Positions 8,988-20,124 of a stretch of 64,000 bases of DNA are shown here, piece by piece. The notes under the pieces are model-generated. The model saw only the letters and a program-made list of their open reading frames with translations. It did not search any database and had not been told where the DNA came from. The stretch comes from Gloeocapsopsis dulcis (GTDB lineage: Bacteria > Cyanobacteriota > Cyanobacteriia > Cyanobacteriales > Chroococcidiopsidaceae). Made by a program: the position numbers and the translations under genes. The stretch covers positions 109,501 to 173,500 of the forward strand of contig NZ_CP119968.1 of NCBI RefSeq assembly GCF_032163395.1, read 5' to 3'. Numbering within the stretch: the first letter of the stretch is position 1; each line of letters begins with the position of its first letter.

Positions 8988-10274
8988 ATGAATATTGCGG
9001 TAGTGGGACTAAGTCATAAAACAGCCCCAGTCGAAGTTAGAGAAAAGCTAAGTATTCCAGAACCCCAAGTCGAAAGCGCGATCGCGCACCTGTTGACATA
9101 CCCTCATATTGAAGAAGTTGCGATTCTCAGTACTTGCAACCGCCTGGAAATTTATATTGTCGCGCGCGAAACACAGCAGGGCATTCAAGAAGTTGCGCAG
9201 TTTTTGGCGGAACATAGCAAGTTACCTGCGTCAAGTCTAAGACAACATTTATTTATCTTTCTCCATGAAGATGCTGTCATGCATTTGATGCGCGTCGCTG
9301 CTGGACTAGATAGTTTAGTGTTGGGAGAAGGACAAATATTAGCGCAGGTGAAACAAACTCATAAACTAGGACAACAACACAACGGAATTAAATTAATTCT
9401 TAACAAACTGTTTAAACAAGCCCTGACTGCTGGTAAGCGCGTCCGCACAGAAACAAGTATTGGAACTGGCGCAGTATCGATTAGTTCGGCTGCGGTGGAA
9501 TTAGCGCAGATGAAAGTGCAAAATCTCGCAGCTTGTCGAGTGATGATTATTGGTGCGGGTAAGATGTCGCGCTTACTCGTACAGCATTTGATTGCTAAAG
9601 GCGCAGTGCAAATTTGTATTATCAATCGTTCGCGACAACGGGCAGAAGAATTAGCAAATCAATTTCGCCAGATAGATTTACAACTGCACTCGATTTCTGA
9701 AATGATGTCAGTGATGGCAATGTCAGATTTGGTATTTACTAGTACAGCAGCAACAGAACCTCTCCTCGATCGCGCGAAGTTAGAGGCAGCATTAGAACCA
9801 AGTCGGGCTTTGATGTTATTTGATATTTCAGTTCCGCGTAATGTTCATGTGGATGTGAATGAATTGGAGTTTGTCCAAGCATTTAATGTCGATGACTTGA
9901 AAGCTGTTGTTGCTCAAAACCACGAAAGCCGTCGCCGGATGGCAATGGAAGCCGAGAAACTTTTAGAAGAAGAAGTTCTTGCATTTGATGTTTGGTGGCG
10001 ATCGCTGGATACTGTAACAACAATTAGCTGTTTGCGCGATAAAGTAGAAACGATTCGCGAACAGGAACTAGAAAAGGCATTGTCACGCTTGGGTTCGGAA
10101 TTTGCCGAAAAACATCAAGAAGTGATTGAAGCTTTAACGCGGGGAATTGTGAATAAAATATTGCACGACCCGATGGTACAACTGCGATCGCAACAAGATA
10201 TTGAAGCTCGCAAGCGCTGTATGCAAACACTGCAAATGTTGTTTAATCTAGATGTAGAAGAACAATTTAGTTAG
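8988..10274 (+). CDS. hemA: glutamyl-tRNA reductase
   Basis: 428 residues, complete. The catalytic cysteine C50 lies in [21 protein letters not shown], the Rossmann loop GAGKMSRL and the C-terminal dimerisation helix are all present. It reduces glutamyl-tRNA(Glu) to glutamate-1-semialdehyde, the committed step of tetrapyrrole synthesis for chlorophyll, haem and bilins. The upstream leader carries a strong hairpin (8917-8947) that could be a control element. Confidence 0.97.
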   Translation: MNIAVVGLSHKTAPVEVREKLSIPEPQVESAIAHLLTYPHIEEVAILSTCNRLEIYIVARETQQGIQEVAQFLAEHSKLPASSLRQHLFIFLHEDAVMHLMRVAAGLDSLVLGEGQILAQVKQTHKLGQQHNGIKLILNKLFKQALTAGKRVRTETSIGTGAVSISSAAVELAQMKVQNLAACRVMIIGAGKMSRLLVQHLIAKGAVQICIINRSRQRAEELANQFRQIDLQLHSISEMMSVMAMSDLVFTSTAATEPLLDRAKLEAALEPSRALMLFDISVPRNVHVDVNELEFVQAFNVDDLKAVVAQNHESRRRMAMEAEKLLEEEVLAFDVWWRSLDTVTTISCLRDKVETIREQELEKALSRLGSEFAEKHQEVIEALTRGIVNKILHDPMVQLRSQQDIEARKRCMQTLQMLFNLDVEEQFS

Positions 10275-10410
10275 AGGTCAGGGGTCAGAGATCGGAGGTC
10301 AGATTAAGAGTTTTACGAACATCTGCAATTGAAACATAGGTTATTCAAGAAGTTCTTTGTTAACTCTTCTTATTCCCTAGCCCCTAGCCTCTAGCCTCTG
10401 ATCCCTCATT
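10275..10410. repeat. low-complexity GGTCAG / CTAGCCC repeats
   Basis: GAGGTCAGGGGTCAGAG-type text just after hemA and CCCCTAGCCTCTAG-type text just before the next ATG are roughly inverted copies of one another, flanking an AT-rich centre. They resemble decayed intergenic repeats. No promoter for the downstream gene is obvious. Confidence 0.45.
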
Positions 10411-13362
10411 ATGTCTAAAACTTTTGGAAACCGAATTTTTTCGCCACTGGCGCTATTGATAGGGTTGTGGATAGTTGTTGAACTAGTCACGCGCTTTATT
10501 GGGGAGTGGCTGTGGTTTCAGGATGTTGGTTATTTACCAGTCTTGCTGCTGCGCCTCCAGACGCAGTTAGGGCTGTGGACGATCACCTTTTTTCCTTCGG
10601 TAGTGTTTTTGTTTGGTAATTTAGCGATCGCGCAGCGTCTCAAGTATTCTCAATACGAAACTACTCAAACAATTAGAAAAAATAATTACCCTACACCAAA
10701 AAGCTTTGGGTTGCGCTGGTTATTAACCCTGATAATTTTGTTGTGCGTGTTGGCAGGGTTAATCCTGGGGTACTACTTATACGAAGCAGTAAGTATTTGG
10801 CAGCCTCAATTTCGCTTTCCACCTGTCTTTCAGTTACAGCCATGGATGCCAGTTGTTCACTTTCTCCATCAAATTGGGCAACTATCGCCATTTCCTATTC
10901 CCTATTGGCAGGTTGCTGTCATTGTTGGCTTGAGTATAGCTTTGGGTTTAGGGGGATTAAGTACGGCAATTCTAGCAGGTCCGTATTTTTGGTTGAGAGC
11001 GATCGCCCTGGCAATTAGTTTAAGTATTGCTTTAGTAGCCTCACTACGCTGGGATACAGTCTTAAAATATTTTTACCCTACTAGTTTTAATGGTGTCGAT
11101 CCGCTGTTTGAGCGGGATATTAGCTTTTATGTGTTTTCTCTACCAGTATGGGAACTCCTGAGATTTTGGATTTTAGGATTGTCCCTTTATGGTCTAGTTG
11201 CAGTTACTTTAACTTACTTACTTACAGGTAATACGCTCAGTCAAGGTAAGTTTCCAGGATTTTCCTTAGCTCAAATTCGTCATCTAGACGTTCTGGGTAG
11301 CTTTGTTTGTGGTGCGATCGCACTTCATTATTGGTTAGGACGCTACCAGTTACTTTACTCTGCTCGTGGTGCTATTTACGGTGCTAGCTATACCGATGTC
11401 ACAGTTAATTTTCCAGTTTACACTGTTCTCAGTCTAGGCTCAGCCGCGATTTCTTTCATCTTACTTTGGCAAGCTGTTTTTTCTACTCAAAGGCGATCTC
11501 CTTTGAGTCCTTTGCGTCTTGGTGGTTCCTTCATTTCTGGTGCAGTTGTGTACGTTGCTGTCATTGCTGTTGCGACTTACACTGTCCCTGCAATCGTACA
11601 ACGGTTAGTCGTCGAACCGAATGAACTTGCCCGCGAAACTCCCTATATTCAGCGCAGTATTAACTATACTCGTCAAGCTTTTGATTTAACAAGAATTGAG
11701 GCGCAAACCTTTAATCCTCAACCCACACTAACCGCTGCTGACTTACAAGAAAATGATTTGACGATTCGCAACATCCGATTGTGGGATACACGTCCGCTAC
11801 TGCAGACAAATCGCCAACTCCAACAAATTCGGACGTATTATAGTTTTCCTAATGCGGATATTGATCGCTATACACTCCTAAGTGCTGTTCCTGGCGAAAC
11901 AACAGAGAGACGACAAACAATCATTGCTGCACGTGAAATCGACTATAATGCTGTACCCCAACAAGCACAAACCTGGGTCAACCAACACCTCGTTTATACT
12001 CATGGTTACGGCTTTACTTTAAGTCCTGTCAATACTGTCGCTGCTGGAGGCTTACCAGACTACTTTATTCAAAATATTGGAGATCCAGGAACAGGCGAGG
12101 ATGGTGCTTTAGAAATTGCTAATGAACAAATTCGCGCTAGTATCCCTATTGGACAACCACGCATCTACTATGGAGAAATTTCTAATACCTACATCATGAC
12201 TAGCACGCGAGTCCAGGAATTAGATTATCCTAGTGGCAATGAAAACGTCTACACGACTTATGATGGTCGTGGTGGCATTAATATTGGCTCATTTTGGCGA
12301 CGTTTGTTGTTTGCCCAGTATCTCAAAGACTGGCAGATGTTGCTCACACAAGATTTTACACCGCAAACAAGATTAGTCTTTCGACGTAATATTAGAAATC
12401 GCGTTCAAGCGATCGCACCTTTTTTACGTTATGACCGAGATGCATATTTAGTTGCAGCGGATGGTGGAAATACAACCTTACAAGGTGAACCAACGTATTT
12501 GTACTGGATTTTGGATGCGTATACCACAAGCGATCACTATCCCTATTCCGATCCTGTTGGAGACGACTTTAACTACATTCGTAACTCTGTCAAAGTTGTC
12601 ATTGATGCCTACAATGGTTCGGTAGATTTTTACGTTGCCGATCCGACAGATCCTGTCATTCAGACAATAGCTGCCATTTTTCCTGGATTACTCAAACCCC
12701 TTGATGCGATGCCAGCAGCTTTACGCAGCCATATTCGTTATCCAATCGATCTTTTTAGTACCCAGTCTGAGCATTTACTAACGTATCACATGACAGATGC
12801 CCAGGTCTTTTATAACCGCGAAGATTTATGGCGAATTCCCACAGAGATTTATGGCACTGAACCACAACAAGTACAACCTTATTTTCTGATTACGCGCATA
12901 CCAACAGAAGAAACTGAAGAGTTTATTCTTCTATTACCATTTAACCCTGTAGAGCGTCCTAACTTAATCGGTTGGTTAGCAGCGCGTGCTGACGGCGAAC
13001 AGTACGGTAGATTATTGTTATATGAGTTTCCTAAACAACTTTTAGTTTATGGACCTGAACAAGTTGAGGCAAGAATCAATCAAGATCCTGTGATTTCACA
13101 GCAAATTTCCCTCTGGAATCGTCAAGGTTCGCGAGTTATTCAAGGAAATTTATTAGTGATTCCGATTGAAGAATCTTTATTATATGTAGAACCACTTTAT
13201 TTAGAAGCAGAACAAAATAGTCTACCAACATTTGTGCGCGTTATTGTTACCTATGAAAATCGCATTGTCATGGCAGAAACTCTCCAACAAGCACTCGATG
13301 CTATTTTCCAACCTGAAATCACGCCAGCAACGCCAATTATTCGTCCTGTGGAAGAGAATTAA
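10411..13362 (+). CDS. UPF0182 family large membrane protein
   Basis: 983 residues, the usual size of the family (COG1615). The N-terminal 380 residues contain about seven hydrophobic membrane segments (for example [20 protein letters not shown] and [13 protein letters not shown]), followed by a roughly 550-residue extracytoplasmic domain rich in Tyr and Asp, with [11 protein letters not shown] and [15 protein letters not shown] blocks typical of the family. The function is unknown, and most cyanobacteria and actinobacteria have one. It sits 18 bases upstream of the thioesterase gene and may be cotranscribed with it. Confidence 0.9.
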   Translation: MSKTFGNRIFSPLALLIGLWIVVELVTRFIGEWLWFQDVGYLPVLLLRLQTQLGLWTITFFPSVVFLFGNLAIAQRLKYSQYETTQTIRKNNYPTPKSFGLRWLLTLIILLCVLAGLILGYYLYEAVSIWQPQFRFPPVFQLQPWMPVVHFLHQIGQLSPFPIPYWQVAVIVGLSIALGLGGLSTAILAGPYFWLRAIALAISLSIALVASLRWDTVLKYFYPTSFNGVDPLFERDISFYVFSLPVWELLRFWILGLSLYGLVAVTLTYLLTGNTLSQGKFPGFSLAQIRHLDVLGSFVCGAIALHYWLGRYQLLYSARGAIYGASYTDVTVNFPVYTVLSLGSAAISFILLWQAVFSTQRRSPLSPLRLGGSFISGAVVYVAVIAVATYTVPAIVQRLVVEPNELARETPYIQRSINYTRQAFDLTRIEAQTFNPQPTLTAADLQENDLTIRNIRLWDTRPLLQTNRQLQQIRTYYSFPNADIDRYTLLSAVPGETTERRQTIIAAREIDYNAVPQQAQTWVNQHLVYTHGYGFTLSPVNTVAAGGLPDYFIQNIGDPGTGEDGALEIANEQIRASIPIGQPRIYYGEISNTYIMTSTRVQELDYPSGNENVYTTYDGRGGINIGSFWRRLLFAQYLKDWQMLLTQDFTPQTRLVFRRNIRNRVQAIAPFLRYDRDAYLVAADGGNTTLQGEPTYLYWILDAYTTSDHYPYSDPVGDDFNYIRNSVKVVIDAYNGSVDFYVADPTDPVIQTIAAIFPGLLKPLDAMPAALRSHIRYPIDLFSTQSEHLLTYHMTDAQVFYNREDLWRIPTEIYGTEPQQVQPYFLITRIPTEETEEFILLLPFNPVERPNLIGWLAARADGEQYGRLLLYEFPKQLLVYGPEQVEARINQDPVISQQISLWNRQGSRVIQGNLLVIPIEESLLYVEPLYLEAEQNSLPTFVRVIVTYENRIVMAETLQQALDAIFQPEITPATPIIRPVEEN

Positions 13363-13380
13363 GATAATTAAAAATTTCCA

Positions 13381-13800
13381 ATGGCCTTTACTTATACTCG
13401 TGTTGTTCGATTTCAAGATACTGATGCTGCTGGTGTAGTTTATTTTGCTAATGTTTTAACAATGTGCCATGAAGCTTATGAAGCTTCGCTAGCAGTTTCA
13501 GGTTTCAATCTTAAGGTATTTTTTAGCAATTCTGCGATCGCATTTCCGATTGTTCATGCTAATGTAGATTTTTTTCGTCCTCTGTTTTGTGGAGATAGTT
13601 TATCTATTAGTTTGACTCCCCAAAAATTACAGGATGATAGTTTTGAGATTGCTTATGAGATCGCGGCGATGGAAAAGGTAGCAGCGAAAGCAATAACTCG
13701 ACACGTTTGTATTGATGCGGAAACTCGAAAAAGGCAAAGTTTGTCTGAGGAAATGAGGCTATGGTTGCAGCAGGAAGGAGAACGAACCACAGAGACGTAG
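13381..13800 (+). CDS. hotdog-fold acyl-CoA thioesterase, probable DHNA-CoA hydrolase
   Basis: 139 residues. The 4-hydroxybenzoyl-CoA thioesterase-type hotdog motif [15 protein letters not shown] carries the catalytic aspartate near residue 16. In cyanobacteria the close homologue (Synechocystis slr0204) hydrolyses 1,4-dihydroxy-2-naphthoyl-CoA in phylloquinone synthesis. The convergent neighbours menE, menC and menA and the nearby menF strongly support this role. The last residues (ERTTET) are encoded by an intergenic-type repeat, ACCACAGAGACG, suggesting that repeat insertion reshaped the C-terminus. Confidence 0.85.
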   Translation: MAFTYTRVVRFQDTDAAGVVYFANVLTMCHEAYEASLAVSGFNLKVFFSNSAIAFPIVHANVDFFRPLFCGDSLSISLTPQKLQDDSFEIAYEIAAMEKVAAKAITRHVCIDAETRKRQSLSEEMRLWLQQEGERTTET

Positions 13801-13843
13801 TCTTCCCGTAGGATAGGGCATAGAGACCGCAGAGGAAAGAGGA

Positions 13844-15196
13844 TTAGAGAGATTTTTCTTGGAGTAGAGTTGTGGCGAGTTGTTGTAGATGTTGACGATT
13901 AATTTTGCCTTGGGAGTTGCGGGGTAATGTGGTGAGGGGAATCCAATGCTTGGGAATTTTGAATTTGCTGAGTTTATTTTTGAGAGTTGTTTGCAAGGTT
14001 GTTATGGATGTCGTTGATTTGGGAACATAAATTGCTGTTACTGCTTGTCCCCAGTGACGATCTGGAATGCCAATTATACAAATATCTTTTACCAATTGGG
14101 TGTTGTGAATTGCTGCTTCAATCTCGACTGGATAAATGTTTTCTCCTCCACTAATGATTTTGTTGCTGCTGCGACCGATAATGTTTAAATATCCTTGAGC
14201 ATCAAAGTATCCAAGATCGTCTAGGGTTAGCTCAGCTTTTGTGAAAATATTAGGGTAGTAGCCTAGTGCTAAAGATGCAGATTGAATTTTGATATTGCCG
14301 ATTTGATTTTGCGCATTGCAAATTTCAACTTTTGCGTGAGGAAGAATTTTTCCACAATTGTGTTTTCCTTGCAAAAAATCTTCTGGTTTGAGAGTTGCTA
14401 TCTGCGAAGCAGTCTCTGTCATCCCATAGGTAAGTGCTAAAGAGATGTTTTTGGAGCGGGCTTCTGCTAATATTTCATTCCATGCTGGCGCACCACCCAA
14501 TAACACAGTTTGAAATTGTGCTAAGCGATCGCTAACTCGTGCTTGTAATAGTTGTTGTAGTTGGGTTGGTACTAAAGAAATAAAAAAATTTACTGAGTTA
14601 ATGTGATATATTTCTTGTTCCAACTGCTTGAAATTTTGAATAACTAATTTTCCTCCACTTGTAAAAGAACGCATAAACTGCATTAATCCACTGACGTGAT
14701 ACAGTGGCAGTACGCAGTAAGAATTAACTTGCTGAACTTGAAAATATTTTCTAAAACCTGTCACTGATGCTGTTAGTGTTTCCCAGGTGTGGATAGCAAA
14801 TTTTATTTTGCCAGATGAACCACCAGTGGGAATCATGATTGGATTGGTAATTGGTAATTGATAATTGGTAGTAGGGGTATTTTGACTATTAAATAGGATT
14901 TTTTCTAAGTCACTTGCTAAAATTATGTCTGGTTGAACTAAGCTAAGTACTTGTTGCCATTCTTGTTGTCCCCAGTCAGGATTACATAGAAAGACAGGAT
15001 AACCAGCTGCACAAGCAGCAATAAAACTAGCTAAAAATTTTGTTGGATCTCGTTCAGCTAGAAGAACTTTGGAAGTTTGTCGAGATTGAGTGATTTGTAA
15101 GTAGATTTCCTCAGTTAGTTGCGGTAGGCGATCGCTGTTTTCACAAAGTAAATGGTTCTTTGTGTAGTTTTCAAAATCTTCTAGCGAGTATTCCAT
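13844..15196 (-). CDS. menE: o-succinylbenzoate-CoA ligase
   Basis: 450 residues of the AMP-forming acyl-CoA synthetase family. The P-loop-like motif is TGGSSGKIK, the A5 motif LTYGMTETAS, the hinge GRSSNKIISGGENIYP, and the C-terminal GKINR carries the adenylation lysine. It activates o-succinylbenzoate for ring closure in phylloquinone synthesis. It overlaps menC by 16 bases, implying translational coupling. Residues near 115-125 (TTNYQLPITNP) are encoded by a dispersed TTACCAATTACC-type repeat inserted in frame just before the P-loop. Confidence 0.92.
   Translation of the reverse strand: MEYSLEDFENYTKNHLLCENSDRLPQLTEEIYLQITQSRQTSKVLLAERDPTKFLASFIAACAAGYPVFLCNPDWGQQEWQQVLSLVQPDIILASDLEKILFNSQNTPTTNYQLPITNPIMIPTGGSSGKIKFAIHTWETLTASVTGFRKYFQVQQVNSYCVLPLYHVSGLMQFMRSFTSGGKLVIQNFKQLEQEIYHINSVNFFISLVPTQLQQLLQARVSDRLAQFQTVLLGGAPAWNEILAEARSKNISLALTYGMTETASQIATLKPEDFLQGKHNCGKILPHAKVEICNAQNQIGNIKIQSASLALGYYPNIFTKAELTLDDLGYFDAQGYLNIIGRSSNKIISGGENIYPVEIEAAIHNTQLVKDICIIGIPDRHWGQAVTAIYVPKSTTSITTLQTTLKNKLSKFKIPKHWIPLTTLPRNSQGKINRQHLQQLATTLLQEKSL
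14841..14871. repeat. dispersed ATTGGTAATTGG-type repeat inside menE
   Basis: GGTAATT units repeat with slight variation within the menE coding strand and read TTNYQLPITNP in frame. Short repeats of this type are normally intergenic in cyanobacteria. The insertion falls in a loop immediately before the nucleotide-binding motif. Confidence 0.55.
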
Positions 15197-16149
15197 AAGT
15201 TTTCTAGCCAGTGACTACCCTCTTGTTGAAGCAAATGATCGACTCCAAATCCAATCGCCCGATGGGGAGAAGATAATTCAGTTGCAAGTCTTAAAGCTGC
15301 TGATTTACCAATTTCCGTTTCAAAGACAGAAGAGAAAACTGCATCGATTTGATATCTATGACAAAACTGGCGCAGACGTGAGGGAAAACCCGCGATCGCC
15401 GGCTTAACAATAAAAATTCCTCGCCAACCTTGGTCATAACACTTTTGTAGTTGCTGGAGTGTTGCGACTGACTCATCCAAGGCGATCGCAGTTTGATGAC
15501 AATGACTCAACTCTAACATTGCAGCAAATTCTGCTATTGCTAATGGCTGTTCTAAATACTCAACTTCTACAGATACTGTTGGATCTTCTCGGAGGCGATC
15601 GCACGTCTGCAACCACAAATTCGCCTGGTTATAACTCAATCCTGCATTAGCATCTAATCGTAGTTTTGCCGACATGGGTAATCGCATAAGTTTATTAAAG
15701 ATTTCTAGTTCTTCTGCGATTAAATCAACCCCAATTTTCCATTTAAAGGTACGATAACCTTGTTCCCACAATTTCTGCCAAGCTTGCAAAGCGGCGTTTC
15801 CCGCAGGTAATAACCCACTACACGTTAGACTATGTTCTCCATCTCTAACCTCTTCCAATGCCGACTCAAAGCCAAACTGACATGCAGGTAAAGTATCAGG
15901 AATCGAAAAAATTATTTTTGGAGTCAATTCTTGCGGTAGCTGACAGCAAAAAGCCTTAGCTTGTTCTATTGTTTCTGAACCAAACCAACTTATAGGAGCA
16001 ATTTCACCATAGCTAACTGTACCCATCTTATCTGTCAAACGCAAGATAATTCCTGCGCGTACTTCCCAGTTCCCATGACTTGTTTTCAGTGGTGACTGAA
16101 ACTGTCGCTGATAGTAGCGAAACTCAAATTGGTAAGTTGTTATCTTCAC
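15181..16149 (-). CDS. menC: o-succinylbenzoate synthase
   Basis: 322 residues, enolase superfamily. The catalytic base pair KxK is seen in TFKWKIGVD. Metal ligands are in RLDANAG, EYLEQPL and ALDES, and the second-side lysine is in IFIVKPAIAG. It dehydrates SHCHC to o-succinylbenzoate. The start is GTG at 16149 without a clear ribosome site, 18 bases after menA, and the 3' end overlaps menE. Gene order menA-menC-menE is therefore a compact operon. Confidence 0.92.
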   Translation of the reverse strand: MKITTYQFEFRYYQRQFQSPLKTSHGNWEVRAGIILRLTDKMGTVSYGEIAPISWFGSETIEQAKAFCCQLPQELTPKIIFSIPDTLPACQFGFESALEEVRDGEHSLTCSGLLPAGNAALQAWQKLWEQGYRTFKWKIGVDLIAEELEIFNKLMRLPMSAKLRLDANAGLSYNQANLWLQTCDRLREDPTVSVEVEYLEQPLAIAEFAAMLELSHCHQTAIALDESVATLQQLQKCYDQGWRGIFIVKPAIAGFPSRLRQFCHRYQIDAVFSSVFETEIGKSAALRLATELSSPHRAIGFGVDHLLQQEGSHWLENLWNTR

Positions 16150-16167
16150 AGGAAGTCATAGAAATGC

Positions 16168-17073
16168 TTAACTGGCTGCCAGGATAAAACCTAAACCTAG
16201 CAGTAAACTGCTCCAAAAATGCATTTCTACAGCTAAGAATTTACAGTTGCTCACTTTTTCTGGTTGATTGTGATATTCCCAGACATGACGAAATAGCTTC
16301 AATGCGTACGGTAAACTAATTAAACTAAGTAACGTCCAAGTGGGAAATATCCCAAGAAGTACGAATAAAAGGGCGAGAATATAGATACTACCACCAACCC
16401 AAAGTAAAAGTTGCGCGGATTTTTGTGTACCAAGGCGGACAATTGGCGATCGCTTTCCGGCAGCTAAATCATCTTTTACTTGGTGAAAATGCGAACAAAA
16501 CAAAATCAAACTTGTTACAATCCCCACAATGACACTTGCGGCTAAACTCGTCCATGACCAAGATTGAGTTTGGCTATAGTATGCTGCTGTAACAGCTAGT
16601 GGACCAAAACAGAAAAAGCAAATCACTTCCCCTAAGCCTTGATATCCCAGGCGAAAAGGCGGTCCTTGGTACATATAACCTAAGACACAGCACAACAAAA
16701 TTATCCCAACCACGGTTAAGTCTTGTTGCCACCAAGCAATTGATAGTATTCCTAATAACCCTAGAACTAAAAATAGATTTCCTAGCCAAAATATGAATGT
16801 TTTATTTCCTGTTAAATTAACAAGAGAATGAGCTTTGTTTTTATCTATGCCAGTTTCTGAATCAAATACATCATTGCTCAAATTCTCCCAAGCAAGAATG
16901 AAAACAGCCGCCGCTACAAAGGTAGAAAACACTGCTGGATGAAAATATTTAGTTTCAGCGAAGGCAACCGCACCTCCTATCCATATTGGCATAATTGCCA
17001 CGCTGTACATCGGTGGCTTAATTGCTGCCATCCATAGTTTGGTATTTGGATATTCTATCAGTTTTGTAGTCAT
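16168..17073 (-). CDS. menA: 2-carboxy-1,4-naphthoquinone phytyltransferase
   Basis: 301 residues with about eight to nine membrane helices. UbiA-family prenyltransferase motif I is seen as NDVFDSETGID and motif II as QVKDDLAAGKRSPIV. In cyanobacteria MenA attaches the phytyl chain to DHNA to give demethylphylloquinone. It is the first gene of the menA-menC-menE operon and is divergent from menF across a 330-bp region that holds repeated GGTTAATCACA sequences. Confidence 0.92.
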   Translation of the reverse strand: MTTKLIEYPNTKLWMAAIKPPMYSVAIMPIWIGGAVAFAETKYFHPAVFSTFVAAAVFILAWENLSNDVFDSETGIDKNKAHSLVNLTGNKTFIFWLGNLFLVLGLLGILSIAWWQQDLTVVGIILLCCVLGYMYQGPPFRLGYQGLGEVICFFCFGPLAVTAAYYSQTQSWSWTSLAASVIVGIVTSLILFCSHFHQVKDDLAAGKRSPIVRLGTQKSAQLLLWVGGSIYILALLFVLLGIFPTWTLLSLISLPYALKLFRHVWEYHNQPEKVSNCKFLAVEMHFWSSLLLGLGFILAAS

Positions 17074-17314
17074 TATGTTAGCTTAATTCAACTGCTAGAT
17101 TGCTTAAAAGCTGTTCTATTATTAAACCTTCTTTGTAGTAGATAAAATCACCATGTTTATTAGTAGAAAATTATAAAGAAATATTTGAATATTGTCGATT
17201 TTATAACATAATATGAGATATTAACCTGCAATGATGATGTACTTTGACAAAGAAGTCTTATATAGTAAAAGCCCTCCTAAGCCTGCCTAGGAGATTGTTA
17301 CTAGTCAGCCGAGT

Positions 17315-17365
17315 GGTTAATCACAGCATAAGTATGCTACTAGAAATGCACCACGGTTAATCACA
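17315..17365. promoter_or_regulatory. candidate operator: paired 11-mers in the menA-menF divergent region
   Basis: GGTTAATCACA occurs at 17315-17325 and again at 17355-17365, spaced exactly 40 bp. Between them lies the hairpin AGCATA-AG-TATGCT. The first copy extends to the near-palindrome GTGGTTAATCAC. The location between divergent phylloquinone genes suggests co-regulation. No known regulator is recognised. The rest of 17074-17408 is AT-rich with nothing else identified. Confidence 0.4.
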
Positions 17366-17408
17366 AGTCAGGAAGAAAACTTTAAAAAAATTTACTTTTT
17401 TGACATCC

Positions 17409-18821
17409 ATGCCAGTTTTACCGTGTCGTCCTAATACGTTTCTTTACCACAATGAGCTATACCAGTTTCTTTCCCATTGTCAACAAAATTGTGCAGCGGA
17501 TTCTTCACAGATAGTTAGTATTTCTCTCGAAGTTGAGAGCGTCGATCCGTTAGTAGTACTTCAGGAAATAGCGCAGCCGAATCAACTAAGTTTTTACTTT
17601 GAGAACAAAAGTAATCAACAAGCGATCGCCGCCATTGATGCTGTTGCCCAACTCCAAACTTGTGGAGTAAAGCGTTTTTCTCAAGCGCAAAAGTTTGTTA
17701 GTTCCTGCCTTGATAAAATAATTAAAGTAGGTACAAGTAACGAAGTTTCTACTGGTCCTCACTTTTTTTGTAGCTTCAGTTTCTTTAATGAAACGTCTCA
17801 GATAGATTATCCATTTCCGGCAGCTACTATTTTTTTACCTCGTTGGCAGATATCTCGCTGTGGCGACCGCTGTATACTAGTTGCAAACTTCTTAATAGAT
17901 AATGAAACAAATTTAAGTAAATTATATCAGGATTGGTGTCAAAAAATTAGAACAATCAACTTATTAAAATTTCAAAGCAATTCAACAAATAATTATAATT
18001 CAATCAGCCGCAGCCAACACATAAAAAATATTAAGAACTTTAAACAATCAATTACATCTAGTTTAAAGTTAATTGAGTCAAATTATTTTCAGAAAATTGT
18101 TTTAGCGCATCCCCTCGATGTGAGTGTCGATCGTCCCTTTGACTTGTTTCAATCTCTTGAGAACCTGCGTAACATTCATCCAGGATGTTATATTTTTGCA
18201 ATTAGTAACGGTAAGGGGCAAAACTTTATTGGGGCAAGCCCAGAACGTTTGATTAGTATTAATAATCAACAGTTAAGCACCGACGCATTAGCAGGTTCAG
18301 CACCGCGCGGAAAAACTTTAGCAGAAGATACCAAATTAGCAAATTGCTTATTAAGCAGTGAAAAAGAAAGATACGAACATTGTGTTGTGCTTGATTTTAT
18401 CACCCAATGCCTGTACCAATTGGGCATAGTGCCCCAAGTTTTATCACCTCGACTGCGGCAACTCTCTAATATTCAGCATTTATGGACGCCAATTCAAGCA
18501 ACATTACCGACTAATGTGCATCCTTTAGAAATTGTTGCTGCACTACATCCTACTCCTGCGGTAGCGGGTGTCTCGCGCGATGTTGCTTGCACGAAAATTC
18601 AAGACTATGAGAGGTTTGAACGTGGTTTGTATGCTGCGCCATTAGGCTGGCTTGACGATCAAGGCAACTGTGAGTTTATTGTCGGAATTCGTTCGGCTTT
18701 GATTGATCGCGATCGCGCTAGACTTTATGCGGGTGCAGGTATTGTTGCGGGTTCTAATCCCGATCGCGAAATTGCAGAAATTCAACTCAAACTTCAAGCA
18801 TTGTTGAAAGCTTTAGTTTAA
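17409..18821 (+). CDS. menF: isochorismate synthase
   Basis: 470 residues from the ATG at 17409 (an in-frame TTG at 17400 adds three). The C-terminal chorismate-binding domain has FIGASPERL, the TDALAGSAPRGKT block, LHPTPAVAGV and FERGLYAAPLGW, diagnostic of isochorismate/salicylate synthases. The N-terminal third is poorly conserved, as is usual. It converts chorismate to isochorismate, the entry point into phylloquinone synthesis. It is divergent from menA. Confidence 0.92.
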   Translation: MPVLPCRPNTFLYHNELYQFLSHCQQNCAADSSQIVSISLEVESVDPLVVLQEIAQPNQLSFYFENKSNQQAIAAIDAVAQLQTCGVKRFSQAQKFVSSCLDKIIKVGTSNEVSTGPHFFCSFSFFNETSQIDYPFPAATIFLPRWQISRCGDRCILVANFLIDNETNLSKLYQDWCQKIRTINLLKFQSNSTNNYNSISRSQHIKNIKNFKQSITSSLKLIESNYFQKIVLAHPLDVSVDRPFDLFQSLENLRNIHPGCYIFAISNGKGQNFIGASPERLISINNQQLSTDALAGSAPRGKTLAEDTKLANCLLSSEKERYEHCVVLDFITQCLYQLGIVPQVLSPRLRQLSNIQHLWTPIQATLPTNVHPLEIVAALHPTPAVAGVSRDVACTKIQDYERFERGLYAAPLGWLDDQGNCEFIVGIRSALIDRDRARLYAGAGIVAGSNPDREIAEIQLKLQALLKALV

Positions 18822-18825
18822 GGTT

Positions 18826-20124
18826 TTAGTCTAAATCTTTGTGATTAAACAACTTGGGATTTTCACCAGTGTAAGTTGCCACAATATGACCATCGCCAGT
18901 CATTTTATACTTGTAAGTTACTAAACCTTCTAGCCCTACAGGACCGCGAGGCGGTAATTTTTGTGTACTAATTCCGACTTCAGCACCAAAGCCGTAGCGG
19001 AAGCCATCAGAAAAGCGCGTGGAACAATTATGAAAGACTCCTGCGGCATTAACTTGTGATAAGAAAGTCTCCGCTGTTTCTGCATTCTCAGTAACAATTG
19101 CATCTGTATGTCCTGAACCATAATCATTAATATGCGCGATCGCTTCCGCTAAAGAATCGACAACCTTAATTGATAGAATTAAATCGCTGTACTCAGTTGA
19201 CCAATCTGCTGCTGTTGCAGGTGCAATATCCAGGATTTCGCAAGTTTCTGCATCACCGCGCAATTCAACATTGTATTGTTGCATCGCTGGGGTAACAAGT
19301 GTTAAAAATGCTGGCGCGATCGCTTGATGAATTAACAGCGTTTCAATCGCATTACACGCTGCTGGATACTGTGTTTTTGAATCTACAGTAACTGCAACAG
19401 CTTTACTTAAATCTGCTGCACGGTCAACATAAAGATGACACACACCATCAGCATGACCTAATACAGGAATGCGAGTATTATCTTGAACAAAGCGTACAAA
19501 AGAATTAGAGCCTCTAGGAATAATTAAATCAACGAATTGATCGAGTTGCAACAATTCCAAAGTTTCTTCACGGGTTGTCAGTAACTGGACAACATCAGGA
19601 CTAATCGAGGTTTGAGATAATCCTAGGTGAATTGCTTTCACAATTGCCTCACACGAGCGAATTGCTTCTTTTCCACCCTTAAGAATGACACCATTTCCTG
19701 ATTTTATCGCCAAAGCCGAAATTTGAATTGCTGCATCAGGACGAGCTTCAAAAATCACACCCAATACACCCAACGGACAAGTCACTCGCTTGAGAATCAA
19801 ACCATCATCAAGCTGACGATGAATCTGCACCGCACCCACTGGATCAGCAAGTTTCCCGACATCGCGTACTCCTGCGATCGCACTTTGCAACTTTGCCCGA
19901 TCTAACTTCAGCCGATGATACAGCGATTTAGGAATTGTATTCTGTGCTGCTGCACAATCCGCAGCATTCGCCGCCAAAATTTCATCTGTAGCTGATTCTA
20001 AAGCTTGGGCGATCGCCTCAATTGCTTGATTTTTCTCTTCACTAGGAAGAACTGCTAATTTTTGAGCACAGTCACGAGTTTTGCGGGCGATCGCAATTAA
20101 AGGAAGGTCAATCTGAGTAGTCAT
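18826..20124 (-). CDS. proA: gamma-glutamyl phosphate reductase
   Basis: 432 residues of the aldehyde dehydrogenase superfamily. The catalytic cysteine lies in [13 protein letters not shown], and [11 protein letters not shown] and [12 protein letters not shown] are ProA signatures. It reduces glutamyl-5-phosphate to the semialdehyde in proline synthesis. It is convergent with menF (the stops are 4 bp apart), so the two transcripts must terminate against or through each other. Confidence 0.95.
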   Translation of the reverse strand: MTTQIDLPLIAIARKTRDCAQKLAVLPSEEKNQAIEAIAQALESATDEILAANAADCAAAQNTIPKSLYHRLKLDRAKLQSAIAGVRDVGKLADPVGAVQIHRQLDDGLILKRVTCPLGVLGVIFEARPDAAIQISALAIKSGNGVILKGGKEAIRSCEAIVKAIHLGLSQTSISPDVVQLLTTREETLELLQLDQFVDLIIPRGSNSFVRFVQDNTRIPVLGHADGVCHLYVDRAADLSKAVAVTVDSKTQYPAACNAIETLLIHQAIAPAFLTLVTPAMQQYNVELRGDAETCEILDIAPATAADWSTEYSDLILSIKVVDSLAEAIAHINDYGSGHTDAIVTENAETAETFLSQVNAAGVFHNCSTRFSDGFRYGFGAEVGISTQKLPPRGPVGLEGLVTYKYKMTGDGHIVATYTGENPKLFNHKDLD

